Shown here one piece after another: positions 46,037-54,635 of a stretch of 64,000 bases of DNA; the first letter of the stretch is position 1; every line of letters starts with the position of its first letter. Where the stretch lies: positions 248,001 to 312,000 of the forward strand of contig NZ_VUOE01000002.1 of NCBI RefSeq assembly GCF_008386635.1, given 5' to 3'. The stretch is from Maribacter flavus (lineage in GTDB: Bacteria > Bacteroidota > Bacteroidia > Flavobacteriales > Flavobacteriaceae). The position numbers and the translations under genes were made by a program. The notes beneath the pieces are model-generated. The model made no database searches and was not told where the DNA came from. It was given only the letters and a program-made list of their open reading frames with translations.

Positions 46037-46750
46037 ATGAAATACGTTTTTGGAATGCTTTTCTGTCTATTGATTATTTCCTGTAAATCGGGAGATAAAA
46101 AGGAAAAGGAGTCAGCAATCCCCGAAAAAATCCAGAAGAAGGAGAGCGTGATCGAGGAAGCACCAGTTCCGGAAATCCGACTAAAAAGTTTTGAAGGTCT
46201 GGCAGATACCACCTTTATAAGGTTGGCCGACTTTAGTGATGACTTTGCCTATGACATGCGCTATGCCACTGAAAATAACTTTTTAAAGGCTAAGGTGTAT
46301 GAATGTGCCGAATGCTACACCCGGGTCAAAACCGCGAAGGCCCTAATTGCCGCTAATAAGGACTTTTTAAAGGAAGGTGTAAAAATAAAGTTCTACGATT
46401 GCTACCGGCCCAATTCCGTTCAGTACAAGATGTGGGAGATTGTTCCCAACCCACAATATGTGGCGAATCCGGTAAAGGGTTCCATTCATAATAAAGGAGG
46501 GGCAGTGGATATTACCTTGGTGGATATGGAGGGGAAGGAATTGAATATGGGAACCGATTTTGATTTTTTCGGGAAAAGGGCCTATCATGATACTACGGAC
46601 CTTCCCCAAGAAATTTTGGACAATCGGAAATTATTAAAGGAAACAATGGAAAAGCATGGTTTTTGGTCGATACGCACGGAATGGTGGCACTATAACCTGT
46701 CATCCGCATCCAACGATAAAATAGCCAACTTTACCTGGGACTGTGAATAA
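46037..46750 (+). CDS. VanX-like D-Ala-D-Ala dipeptidase lipoprotein (M15D)
   Basis: A 237-residue lipoprotein (lipobox LLIISC, Cys16). The M15 zinc site is GSIHNKGGAVD (His151, Asp158) and EWWHY (Glu215 catalytic, His218), with Arg124 in DCYRPNS, the arginine that contacts the dipeptide in VanX. It should cleave D-Ala-D-Ala or related dipeptides from the wall outside the cytoplasm. Many bacteria without vancomycin resistance carry such enzymes for peptidoglycan recycling, and nothing like vanH or vanA is near. An esterase gene follows 13 bp later. Confidence 0.92.
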   Translation: MKYVFGMLFCLLIISCKSGDKKEKESAIPEKIQKKESVIEEAPVPEIRLKSFEGLADTTFIRLADFSDDFAYDMRYATENNFLKAKVYECAECYTRVKTAKALIAANKDFLKEGVKIKFYDCYRPNSVQYKMWEIVPNPQYVANPVKGSIHNKGGAVDITLVDMEGKELNMGTDFDFFGKRAYHDTTDLPQEILDNRKLLKETMEKHGFWSIRTEWWHYNLSSASNDKIANFTWDCE

Positions 46751-46763
46751 ATTGACTTAAAAA

Positions 46764-47684
46764 ATGGAAATGATCAAGAAGCTTTTTTATGGTGTTATAG
46801 TTTTAATTTGTATGACAATCTCCGCACAGGATACCATCATGCCCCTTTGGCCCAACGGCAAAATACCAAACCGCATTAAGAGCGACGAGAAAGAGACTCA
46901 TAGAGAGGAAGGTATTCTCATTATTAGTAAGGTGCAAGACCCCACTATTGAGGTGTATTTGCCTTCTGAGCGCAATGCCACCGGAGAAGCCATGTTGATA
47001 TTTCCGGGTGGAGGTTATGGGGTTCTGGCTTATGACTGGGAAGGAACGGATATTGCGAAATTTTTAAATGGAAAAGGCATTGCCGGTATTGTGGTTAAGT
47101 ACCGATTGCCTTCCGAGGTATCGCAAGTGGACAAGCACAATGTACCCCTGATCGATGCCCAACGCGCCATACGCTTGGTACGCAGTATGACCGATGGTTG
47201 GAATATCAAATCGGATAAAATAGGGATTATTGGTTTTTCCGCGGGAGGCCATTTGGCCTCTACCTTAGGGACGCATTACAATGAAAAGGTGTATGAGCCT
47301 TTGGACACAGTGGATAAACTAAGTGCCAGACCGGATTTTATGGCTTTGGGGTATCCTGTGATCACTTTTGGAGGCAAGACCCACGGAGGGTCCAAGAAAA
47401 ACTTGATTGGTGAAAATCCGTCCGAAGTTATGATCGAACACTTTTCCAATGAAAAACAAGTTTCTGCGGATACACCTCCAACCTTTTTGATGCATGCCAC
47501 GGATGATGGGGCGGTTCCCGTTGAAAACAGTTTGTTGTTCTTTCAAGCCTTAAAGGATAACGGTGTCTCAGCTACCATGCATATTTACCCGAAAGGTGGC
47601 CATGGATTCTCCTTGGCAAAGAAAGATAATCACTTGAGGGGATGGACAGAGCGACTATTCGAATGGATAGAAAGTCTGCGATAG
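46764..47684 (+). CDS. Exported alpha/beta hydrolase, acetyl-esterase-like
   Basis: A 306-residue secreted alpha/beta hydrolase. The signal peptide runs to TISAQ. The domain is of the same type as the N-terminal half of the double esterase (18537-20522): LIFPGGGYGVLAYDWEG oxyanion region, IIGFSAGGHLAS elbow (Ser near residue 158), DDGAVPVENS with the Asp and KGGHGFSLA with the His. Likely deacetylates xylo-oligosaccharides or similar. Two Met codons lie close together (46764 and 46770); I use the first. It lies in the same transcript as the dipeptidase upstream. Confidence 0.88.
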   Translation: MEMIKKLFYGVIVLICMTISAQDTIMPLWPNGKIPNRIKSDEKETHREEGILIISKVQDPTIEVYLPSERNATGEAMLIFPGGGYGVLAYDWEGTDIAKFLNGKGIAGIVVKYRLPSEVSQVDKHNVPLIDAQRAIRLVRSMTDGWNIKSDKIGIIGFSAGGHLASTLGTHYNEKVYEPLDTVDKLSARPDFMALGYPVITFGGKTHGGSKKNLIGENPSEVMIEHFSNEKQVSADTPPTFLMHATDDGAVPVENSLLFFQALKDNGVSATMHIYPKGGHGFSLAKKDNHLRGWTERLFEWIESLR

Positions 47685-47758
47685 GCTAAAATTTGCAAAA
47701 AGATAGGGAGTAATCTATTTTACTTTTTTATTTTTGCCATCCAATTTCGGGATGTAGC

Positions 47759-47811
47759 CCTTCGACACTTCGTCTGCGCTCAGTGCAGGCAAGCTCAGGA
47801 TAAACTGCACT
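47759..47811. repeat. Dispersed CCTTCGAC...CTCAGG element
   Basis: The sequence begins CCTTCGACACTTCGTCTG, continues with CGCTCAGTGCAGG and ends CAGGATAAACTGCACT. It is the reverse-orientation relative of the TCGAAG tandem at 8546-8598 and belongs to a repeat type frequent between genes in Bacteroidota (recollection). It sits just upstream of tRNA-Pro and directly follows a copy of the first 11 bases of that tRNA. Confidence 0.6.
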
Positions 47812-47880
47812 ACAGGATGTTCTAAGTCATTTGAAAAACTACGGGACCAACCCAAAAGTTGGTGTTTATTTATTGAAATT

Positions 47881-47954
47881 CGGGATGTAGCGCAGTCCGG
47901 TAGCGCACTCGGCTGGGGGTCGAGTGGTCGCAGGTTCAAATCCTGTCATCCCGA
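47881..47954 (+). tRNA. tRNA-Pro (anticodon GGG)
   Basis: A 74-nt cloverleaf: acceptor stem CGGGATG / CATCCCG, D arm with AGTCCGGTAG, anticodon stem CTCGG / TCGAG, loop CTGGGGG (anticodon GGG), T arm with GGTTCAAATCC, discriminator A. CCA is not encoded. A terminator follows. Confidence 0.97.
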
Positions 47955-47963
47955 CTGAATGTT

Positions 47964-47993
47964 AAAGTGAACTGTGAAAACAGTTCACTTTTT
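47964..47993 (+). terminator. Terminator after tRNA-Pro
   Basis: A 12-bp stem AAAGTGAACTGT / ACAGTTCACTTT with a GAAA tetraloop, then TT, 9 bp after the tRNA. Confidence 0.92.
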
Positions 47994-47994
47994 G

Positions 47995-48582
47995 CTTTCA
48001 AAGGAGTCCCAAACAAAATTCGTGTACGAATTTGAAAGCAAAAGGTACGAAGGCGGGAGCCTTCGCTTTGTCATTTGCAATGAGGGTTTTTAGGATTATC
48101 TAAATCCATTACTCCAGTAGATTAAAATCTTTCGCATTTAGCTAAACTAAAGCGAAGCTTTAATTTGCAACAATAGCGGTGTAAAAGGATTCTCCAAAAC
48201 TTTGCCGCTTTAGAAATAATAAAATTCCAACTTTTTTATTACCATCATTGGAGGTATAAAGGATTCTTTAAATCCAACTTTCTTGAAAAAAATCAAAGCT
48301 AAATTAGCTATGAGCGTGTTTTTGACTTGCCAAATCAATCTTTTGATTAGCCACTTTTTAAAATTTCAATTTTAAATAACAAATATATCCTAGGTATATT
48401 TCGTAAAATATAGAATTTATATTTAGGATGAGTATGAAAAATTTTGAGGCATTTAAAATAAGCTTATGGACAACCTAAAAAATAATATAGATTACTAATT
48501 ATCTAAAAGTCGGCTGCGGATTGGCCTTAAAATAGGTTCATCTAAAGCCAAATATTTTTTATTGAATAGGATAATTGATTTA
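47995..48582. other. Gene-free, AT-rich stretch after tRNA-Pro
   Basis: 588 bp with no credible gene. It includes a short hairpin near 48050 (GAAGGC / GCCTTC) and A/T runs. The position behind a tRNA would suit an old integration site, but no integrase or attachment repeat was seen. Confidence 0.5.
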
Positions 48583-49383
48583 TCACTTTCCACCATTTGC
48601 CTGCAAGTCCGAAATGCAAAGCGCATCCAGCGGTGGAATGGAACCTCCGGTCAACATGTTAAGCAATCCTTCTCCTGTTTCGGCTGTCCAGAACATGAGA
48701 CAGTTTTCATTCGTACAATGCCTACCATGCTCGATATCTTGGTGATTTGTCTGCATGGTAGTTCCAGCATTTACTAACCCGAGTAAATGCCCCATCTCAT
48801 GATTTACCACAACTGTTTCCAAAGTGGTCAAACTGGGAGCCAAAGGTTGATTGCTAAATTCTCTTATGGTCTGCTCAAAAATTACAAATGAGGTATTACG
48901 ATAAGCCACACCTAATACCGAACCGTTTTCGGTATTTTGGTCATACTCGCCATCTATAAAGATTCCGCTTACCTCAATCGTACCTTTCTCATTGAATTTA
49001 CTGCGATGGGTGTCCTCTAAATTTCTTATGTCCTGTATAGAATAAAATTCTTGGTCTACGTTTTCAATTTGTCGCAGAATAATTTCAATTCCTTTCGGCT
49101 TGTTCAACCGGGCTTCCAAGAATTCCTTAAAATTATCCAAAGTTGTAGAAGTTGGGTTCAGTTCGCCCACATACAATATTTCCAAAATCAACTTTTCAAA
49201 ACTACCGGATGATAAAAGATCGTTCGCCGAATCCCCTACACTTTTTTTATTTACAGAAGTGTCCACTTCGATGGGGTTTCCATTCTCATCTTCAATAATT
49301 TCGGTGCTATTTTCTGTATCCTTTGAACAGGAAATAAGAACTGAGAATAATAGGAGAATAAATTTTAGACTTTTAGTTCCCAT
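48583..49383 (-). CDS. Metzincin-like zinc metalloprotease lipoprotein
   Basis: A 266-residue lipoprotein (LLFSVLISC lipobox, Cys near 19). The zinc site is HEMGHLLGL, followed by VNAGT rather than the third metzincin His/Asp in its usual place; further His residues occur in NHQDIEHGRH. Cys residues then appear as CTNENCLM, a Cx4CxM spacing similar to archaemetzincins, where the Met forms the Met-turn. Related flavobacterial proteins are annotated as membrane metalloproteases. It probably acts on the cell surface. Divergent from the DUF4382 gene, 363 bp apart. Confidence 0.82.
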   Translation of the reverse strand: MGTKSLKFILLLFSVLISCSKDTENSTEIIEDENGNPIEVDTSVNKKSVGDSANDLLSSGSFEKLILEILYVGELNPTSTTLDNFKEFLEARLNKPKGIEIILRQIENVDQEFYSIQDIRNLEDTHRSKFNEKGTIEVSGIFIDGEYDQNTENGSVLGVAYRNTSFVIFEQTIREFSNQPLAPSLTTLETVVVNHEMGHLLGLVNAGTTMQTNHQDIEHGRHCTNENCLMFWTAETGEGLLNMLTGGSIPPLDALCISDLQANGGK

Positions 49384-49746
49384 AGTTATTGAATTACTTG
49401 CTTGACAAACAAATAGTCGACATAAATAAAACGTGATTCATGTACTGAAATTGTATTTCCAAAACAATTCAAAAAGGAAAAAGAAAGATGGCCGCTAATA
49501 TTTATAGTGTTATTGGTACATATTGGCATCTTTCCTTATTGTGGATTTAGCTTGTCTAAAAAATTCTGATTCGAAAAGAGGAATTTTAGGCCCAAAATAG
49601 TTAAATGGCTTAACGGATTAAAAAACAAATGATTAAGTAGGTCGAATAGAGGTGTCAAGTTTACTTTCAAAAATTTTAACACTATTTATATAGGGTAAAT
49701 TTAAATTCGGATGTTATATAATTCCAAATCATAAAAATTAATAGAC
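49384..49746. other. Divergent intergenic region
   Basis: 363 bp between the metalloprotease and DUF4382 genes. It should contain both promoters, but I could not pick a confident -7/-33 pair. Nothing else was seen. Confidence 0.4.
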
Positions 49747-50697
49747 ATGAAAAATCATTTGAAAACAGTAACGATCGCATTTACAACCATATTCCTGATG
49801 GCTTCATGCAGTAAGGATGATGACGGTGCTTCTGATACGGATGCTGAATCTTATGAAACCACTTTCAAAATTACAGATGCCCCAATCGATAACGCCAATG
49901 TTGAGGCGGTCTTTGTTACGGTTTCCGACATTAAGGTAGATGGTAACTCCTTAGAGGGTTTTAACAAAACAACCTTCGATTTGGCAGCCTTGGTCAATGG
50001 ACAGACTAAAACTTTAGGAAACTTGCAGTTAGAAGCTGGTTCTTATTCCAATATTGAATTGGAGTTGGACTATGATATGGATGCCTCGGGGAATGCCCCA
50101 GGCTGTTATGTAGAGTTGGTCAATGGAGAAAAGGATAAACTGGAGGCCGCTTCCAACAAAATAAGTATCACTGATTCTTATGAAATATTTGCCTCCAATA
50201 CCAATGAGATAATTATAGATTTTGACCTAAGAAAGACCATAAAGGAAGAACAGGGAACCGTATCCAATAATTTTGAATTTGTCACAATGGCAGAGCTGTC
50301 AGCAGGTATACGTACTCTTAACAAGGAAACTACGGGAATGATTTCCGGAATTGCCAACGATGTCCAAAATACCTCCGATAAAATTATTGTATATGCCTAT
50401 GAGAAAGGAGCATTTAATGCCGAAGTGGAAACAAATGGGAAGGGAGATAGCAACGTAACTTTCGCAAATGCTGTTACCAGTTCTGAAGTAAGTGGACTGA
50501 ACAATGAATACAGCCTGAATTTCTTGGCTGAAGGTGAATATGAGCTGGTCTTTGCCTCATATAAAGAGGAAGGTGACGTGGTTAGCTTTAACTCACTTTT
50601 GCAAGTGGAATCGACGACTGGACTTAATCTCGGGGCCCTCTCCGTAACTTCTGCTATTCAGCTAAGTGCCAATGTTACGATAACTGGTACGAAATAA
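49747..50697 (+). CDS. DUF4382 domain lipoprotein
   Basis: A 316-residue surface lipoprotein (signal to FLMASC, Cys21, followed by the acidic SKDDDG often seen in surface-exposed Bacteroidota lipoproteins). Residues ~37-190 match DUF4382 (KITDAPIDNANVEAVFVTVSDIKV; FDLAALVNGQTKTLGNLQLEAGSYSNIEL). The C-terminal part is a second beta-sandwich. Function unknown; probably a binding protein on the cell surface. A terminator-like hairpin follows. Confidence 0.88.
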   Translation: MKNHLKTVTIAFTTIFLMASCSKDDDGASDTDAESYETTFKITDAPIDNANVEAVFVTVSDIKVDGNSLEGFNKTTFDLAALVNGQTKTLGNLQLEAGSYSNIELELDYDMDASGNAPGCYVELVNGEKDKLEAASNKISITDSYEIFASNTNEIIIDFDLRKTIKEEQGTVSNNFEFVTMAELSAGIRTLNKETTGMISGIANDVQNTSDKIIVYAYEKGAFNAEVETNGKGDSNVTFANAVTSSEVSGLNNEYSLNFLAEGEYELVFASYKEEGDVVSFNSLLQVESTTGLNLGALSVTSAIQLSANVTITGTK

Positions 50698-50725
50698 TCA
50701 AATTCAGTGTTTCATCATTTATTTT

Positions 50726-50752
50726 TTAGCCCCTTGTATTGCAAGGGGCTAA
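50726..50752 (+). terminator. Hairpin between convergent genes
   Basis: An 11-bp stem TTAGCCCCTTG / CAAGGGGCTAA with a 5-nt loop. The T-tract is poor on either strand, so it may be a weak or bidirectional terminator for DUF4382 and the serine hydrolase. Confidence 0.6.
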
Positions 50753-50770
50753 TACTTATTACCTATAATG

Positions 50771-51907
50771 TCATTCTTTTTGGATTAATTTAAGTATTTC
50801 ATACACCAAATTTAGCGCTCCCTTTGAAGCTTCCAATTGATTTAAAGTGCCCGATACGTAGGTATCCAATTGAGGGCAGTACCATAAAAAGGAGGCGGTA
50901 CTACCCGTGTGGCCGATGACTTCCAAATTTGAATCATTATTATAAAGCTCCTTAAAGGATACTTTCCTAAGTCCGTAACCATAATCCATTCCAACCGATT
51001 CATACACCCATTGCTGCATGTCCTGACGGGTTTCTTTCTTTACTAGTGCATCGTTGTTGAATCCCTGAAGGAATCGGGTTAAATCTTGGGTCGTTGCGAC
51101 CAGACCACCGCCTCCCCAATCGGCACTTAAACTTTTTAGCGTTGATAGTTCCGCATCGCCAGCATAAAATTCGGCCATGGCCATTTCATTTTTCAACGGC
51201 GACGATTTTAGATTGATATATGAACCGTTCATTCCCAAAGGCTTAAAAATATGCTGTTTAAAAAATTCGTTCAAGGAAAGGCCGCTTACCTTTTCTATCA
51301 GCAGTGCCAACAGCACATATTCCGTATCCGTATAATGGTAACCCTCACCCGGGGCAAAATGGGGCTCCATCTTCTCTTTAGAAAACTGGATGAGTTCCTC
51401 AGGAGACCATAATCTATCGGTATCCATTAACAGTTGATTAATGATATTGGGACTACCATCAATTGTGTTATCCGTAAAATAGTCCGGTAAACCTGATGTA
51501 TGCTGCAGAAGATGCGCTATGGTAATGTCTTTTGAGTACTCATTTCCATCCAATACGTGCAGCTTTTCAATCAGTGATTTTGGTAGATGTTGGGCGATTT
51601 TATCTTCAAAATTCAGCTTCTTTTGGTCCTTTAACATGCCTACAGCAGTAGCCGTGAGCATTTTGGTAATGCTGGCCGTATAAAAAGGAGTATTGATTGT
51701 TAAAGCATTTTCCGAATTCACGGTACTTTCCGCCAACCGAAGATCAATTCCTTTGGATTTTGAATAGACGTGCAGAAAAGCACTTTTGATAGGCTCCTTT
51801 TCCAATGCTGTCGCAAATAATTCCGCAATCTTTTGAGGTCCGTTCTGCTGACCAAATGTCCATATGGAAACAAATAGTATTAGTGTCCGTATCACCTTAT
51901 TTTTCAT
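50771..51907 (-). CDS. Serine hydrolase (class C beta-lactamase-like)
   Basis: A 378-residue exported protein; I take ATG 51907 (MKNKVIRT), which starts with the signal peptide. The penicillin-binding/class C fold shows SITK (SxxK; Ser near 70), YTDTEY in the usual YxN region (Asp replaces Asn) and GHTGS as the KTG-equivalent. Such proteins are usually D-aminopeptidases or esterases rather than true beta-lactamases. It lies 47 bp behind the outer-membrane protein gene, so promoter A drives both genes. Confidence 0.9.
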   Translation of the reverse strand: MKNKVIRTLILFVSIWTFGQQNGPQKIAELFATALEKEPIKSAFLHVYSKSKGIDLRLAESTVNSENALTINTPFYTASITKMLTATAVGMLKDQKKLNFEDKIAQHLPKSLIEKLHVLDGNEYSKDITIAHLLQHTSGLPDYFTDNTIDGSPNIINQLLMDTDRLWSPEELIQFSKEKMEPHFAPGEGYHYTDTEYVLLALLIEKVSGLSLNEFFKQHIFKPLGMNGSYINLKSSPLKNEMAMAEFYAGDAELSTLKSLSADWGGGGLVATTQDLTRFLQGFNNDALVKKETRQDMQQWVYESVGMDYGYGLRKVSFKELYNNDSNLEVIGHTGSTASFLWYCPQLDTYVSGTLNQLEASKGALNLVYEILKLIQKE

Positions 51908-51954
51908 GGTATTGCTTTCTTTTTGCAAGATACTTCATTTAAAACGGTCCTTTA

Positions 51955-52608
51955 TTAGAACCAACTGAACCCCAGCCCGACGTTAAGGCTTACAGCGTCC
52001 CTATGTGCATCTCCTGCTAAAAAAGCCCTGCCCATTACTAGCTTGGACTGCACGTTCAGCGCAAAATTTTTCTTCTTGAAGATTTCATAGCCCGTGCTGG
52101 CCATCACGGCACATCCAAAATTCCAATCATCATTTTCGTTGTCCTTAATGTCGTAGAGTGCCGGTGAATCTACGGCCAAACCTATACCTCCATGAATCCA
52201 CCAACGGTCCTTTACCCAATATTGAAGTGAGGGTATAAAGCCTCCAAAATGTCTGTCATTGTCCTGAAATTCGTAGATGTTTCCCGGTAAAGAGACCGTA
52301 ATGGCGAGATTGTCGTTCAACATGTGGCCGAACTTTACATCTGGAAAAACAAAGGTCCCCTGAGCTTTGTCAAAGGTTTGATTACCAGCACTATCTTCTA
52401 TACCGATGATACCGCCGCCTACTTGGAATTCAAAGATGAAACCGTCCCTCTGTGTTGTTGTTACAGAATGTGTGTTTTGTGCATATGTAACACTTGATGC
52501 GAATGCAAAGGCTACACAAGCCATTTTTAGTAAAATTTGTTCTTTAATTGTTTTACTCATGCCTTTATTATTTAATTTTAATAGGTATTCGTGAATCTTT
52601 GATTTCAT
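51955..52608 (-). CDS. Outer-membrane beta-barrel protein
   Basis: A 217-residue protein with a hydrophobic signal segment (MACVAFAFASSVTYAQ) and alternating beta strands. The C-terminus ends in WF, typical for barrel insertion. I keep the start at 52608 because a leader shared with the promoter at 58090 ends just before it; the alternative ATG at 52560 (MSKTIKEQ) would give a more compact signal peptide. The first 16 residues may thus be a leader. Function unknown. First gene of unit A. Confidence 0.7.
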   Translation of the reverse strand: MKSKIHEYLLKLNNKGMSKTIKEQILLKMACVAFAFASSVTYAQNTHSVTTTQRDGFIFEFQVGGGIIGIEDSAGNQTFDKAQGTFVFPDVKFGHMLNDNLAITVSLPGNIYEFQDNDRHFGGFIPSLQYWVKDRWWIHGGIGLAVDSPALYDIKDNENDDWNFGCAVMASTGYEIFKKKNFALNVQSKLVMGRAFLAGDAHRDAVSLNVGLGFSWF

Positions 52609-52644
52609 GATTGTTCGTTTTTTGATTGTTTTAAATTGATGTTA

Positions 52645-52696
52645 CAAAGTTGGGATACCTATTCAAGCAAATCGTCTTGAATTATAATTTGAAACC
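52645..52696 (-). promoter_or_regulatory. Promoter A with shared 26-bp operator-like element
   Basis: On the minus strand the -7 core is CAACTTTG (52645-52652). The 26-bp element lies at 52671-52696, 21 bp from the CTTTG core. Written on the plus strand, invariant parts across promoters A, B and C are ATCGT, TGAATTAT, AT and AAAC. In A two TTGAA motifs stand 12 bp apart. The AACGAACAA leader (52611-52627) is identical over 17 bp to promoter C. Confidence 0.78.
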
Positions 52697-52722
52697 TAAC
52701 TATTCCTTTTACTTTGGATTGA

Positions 52723-53682
52723 TTACTTGTTTGCCTTCGCCAAGACATTATATATCAAGTTTTGCATTTCTACGGATTTGTACATCGGTATTTGATGACC
52801 CACATTTTTCAGCCGAAACAGTTGCTTTTTGGGTGCTTCCAGTTTTTTATAAAATTTTAGGGTGAGTTCAAAACCAGTGGTTAAATCGTCCTCTCCTATG
52901 ATTACATATACTGGGATTTTAAAATGGGTTCCATGCTTTATTGCGTTAATGCTATACAGTTCTTTATAAAGGGGCATCCATTGTGACTCCCATTCCTTAA
53001 AGAATTTCATGTATTGCACAAATTCATTTGCTGGAATGGGAGTTCCCTTGTAATCACTGATCCATTTAAATTGAACGGCCATATCCTCAACATTTTCATA
53101 AGGTATATGTACAGCTTTAAGTTGCCCAACGGCTTCCTTATTGTTCCGTTCCCTGTAGTGTTTTATCAGTTTGGCTTGGGTTGCATCTTGACTTTTTTGA
53201 TTATCCAATACGGGACTAATGGCCACCAATGAGGCTATTTTATTTGGATATTCTGTTGCCAAATGGAACCCTAAAACGGTTCCCCAAGAATTGGCTACCA
53301 CTATCATTTTGTCTTTATGAAACGCTTCCAATAGATATTCAAAGATGTCCTCGGCATCTTGTGTCATAATCGAAAGGGTGGGCGCTTTTAAATTACCGAG
53401 CGTCGATTTTCCTGATCCTCTTTGGTCCCAATGGACCACCAAGAAATGTTCTTCCAGAATATGGGTGATTTGTTCCCTGTGGGATGCGCTCGCCGCTCCA
53501 GGCCCACCATGTAAATACAGCATAAGGGGCTTGCTTTTATTCCCTTTGATACTGATGAGTTGCTTACTGTCCCCAATTTTTACAAATTGGGCGGTATCCA
53601 CACGTTTTGAATCAAGCCTAGGGCTTTGCGCGATTAAAGTAGAGGATAGCACAATACAAATTGCTGTAAATAGATATTTCAT
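52723..53682 (-). CDS. Exported alpha/beta hydrolase (proline-iminopeptidase-like)
   Basis: A 319-residue alpha/beta hydrolase with a signal peptide (to LIAQS). Features: YLHGGPGAASAS (HGGPG, characteristic of prolyl aminopeptidase-type S33 enzymes), HWDQRGSGKST, nucleophile elbow VVANSWGTVLGF (Ser in NSWGT), VIGEDDLTTG for the Asp and NVGHQIPM for the His. Substrate is uncertain: a peptide or an ester. It starts 91 bp after the barrel gene upstream, so it may be the second gene of unit B or have its own promoter. Confidence 0.87.
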   Translation of the reverse strand: MKYLFTAICIVLSSTLIAQSPRLDSKRVDTAQFVKIGDSKQLISIKGNKSKPLMLYLHGGPGAASASHREQITHILEEHFLVVHWDQRGSGKSTLGNLKAPTLSIMTQDAEDIFEYLLEAFHKDKMIVVANSWGTVLGFHLATEYPNKIASLVAISPVLDNQKSQDATQAKLIKHYRERNNKEAVGQLKAVHIPYENVEDMAVQFKWISDYKGTPIPANEFVQYMKFFKEWESQWMPLYKELYSINAIKHGTHFKIPVYVIIGEDDLTTGFELTLKFYKKLEAPKKQLFRLKNVGHQIPMYKSVEMQNLIYNVLAKANK

Positions 53683-53773
53683 TGTGTAGTAGTTAGAAAA
53701 TCGTTGTTAAATCACTATACTCCAAAGTCTTACTTGATGTCCCATCGAGGACTGTATCGCTTTGGGATTATTT

Positions 53774-54418
53774 TTAAAATTTGATTCCAACGTACAGATT
53801 AGGCTCAAAAAGGAAATAGGATTTCCATCGATTGTCCAATTGTTTAAAGGCGTCCGGGGTATTGGTATCGAACATCCAATTTTGAAAATGGACCTGGGGC
53901 TCAATAAAAATGCGCTTCTTTTTTCCGAAAGCAATATGATAACCTAGATGGTAAGACGTGTAGAGCTTGAATCCGTTGGCTATTTTTTCGTTGTTCAGGT
54001 CTAGATAGGTTTTGTATTGCGGTAGCACTTCTACAGTAGCGAACAGTCCTTTCCAAAGCATGCGTTGGTATGAAATCCCAATACCGGTTTCACGTAGGTA
54101 GCCGGGATAGAATTCACTTTCGGAATCTATTTTATCCAAAAGGCCATCCCACCACTGTATGCCCATGGGCTGAAACAATCTCCAAGTGGCGAATTTTACA
54201 CCGATGATGTTTTTGGAATCCAATTCGCGCTTCACATGAAGCTCAATATGTTGGGTATTGGTTCTTTCGCCTCCTTTACCAATATTACCTAGGATGATGG
54301 CAGGAAAGCTTACCCTGTAGGTATAATCGGAATCATTACTCAATATAGATTCCTTGTTACTTTGAGCAAAAACACTTAACGTGCAAAGTGTTAGACCGAT
54401 GATGAATAGTTTTTTCAT
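53774..54418 (-). CDS. Outer-membrane beta-barrel protein
   Basis: A 214-residue exported protein. The signal peptide runs to SVFAQ. The rest is amphipathic beta strands (HIELHVKRELDSKNIIGVKF; GIGISYQRMLWKGLFATVEV) and it ends in NLYVGIKF, with the terminal Phe used for barrel insertion. It has no similarity to a named transporter that I can see, and it resembles the protein of 51955-52608 in size and type. Its own promoter B contains the shared 26-bp element. Confidence 0.8.
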   Translation of the reverse strand: MKKLFIIGLTLCTLSVFAQSNKESILSNDSDYTYRVSFPAIILGNIGKGGERTNTQHIELHVKRELDSKNIIGVKFATWRLFQPMGIQWWDGLLDKIDSESEFYPGYLRETGIGISYQRMLWKGLFATVEVLPQYKTYLDLNNEKIANGFKLYTSYHLGYHIAFGKKKRIFIEPQVHFQNWMFDTNTPDAFKQLDNRWKSYFLFEPNLYVGIKF

Positions 54419-54467
54419 TGTAATGTGTTTTTAATTTTCGTTTTTGATTTGTAATGAATTGATGAGG

Positions 54468-54519
54468 CAAAGAAACTGTACATAGGAAGGCGTATCGTCC
54501 TGAATTATGATTCCAAACC
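54468..54519 (-). promoter_or_regulatory. Promoter B with shared 26-bp operator-like element
   Basis: The -7 core on the minus strand is TTTCTTTG (54468-54475). The element spans 54494-54519, again 21 bp away. B is the most divergent copy (ATTCCAAACC at its right end). A related leader, TTTTCGTTTTTGATTT at 54435-54450, matches the leaders of A and C with a one-base deletion. Confidence 0.72.
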
Positions 54520-54577
54520 TTTTTGTTTTCCCTATTATTTCTAGGTTTTTTTAAAGGGGAAATACAAGATTATAGGC

Positions 54578-54612
54578 ACAAAAAAAGGCTTAACACAATA
54601 CGTATTAAGCCC
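54578..54612 (-). terminator. Terminator of the unit starting at 58090
   Basis: On the minus strand GGCTTAA / TTAAGCC flank an 11-nt loop and are followed by seven Ts, 25 bp after the acetyltransferase stop. This ends the five-gene operon. Confidence 0.85.
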
Positions 54613-54635
54613 TCTGGAACATACTATGTAGGTTT

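Noticed and set aside
46037..47684. VanX-like dipeptidase read as vancomycin resistance
   Set aside because: No vanH, vanA or vanRS partners; a peptidoglycan-recycling role is the simpler reading, and the organism is Gram-negative.
47881..48582. Integrated element behind tRNA-Pro
   Set aside because: No integrase gene and no duplicate of the tRNA 3' end were found downstream.
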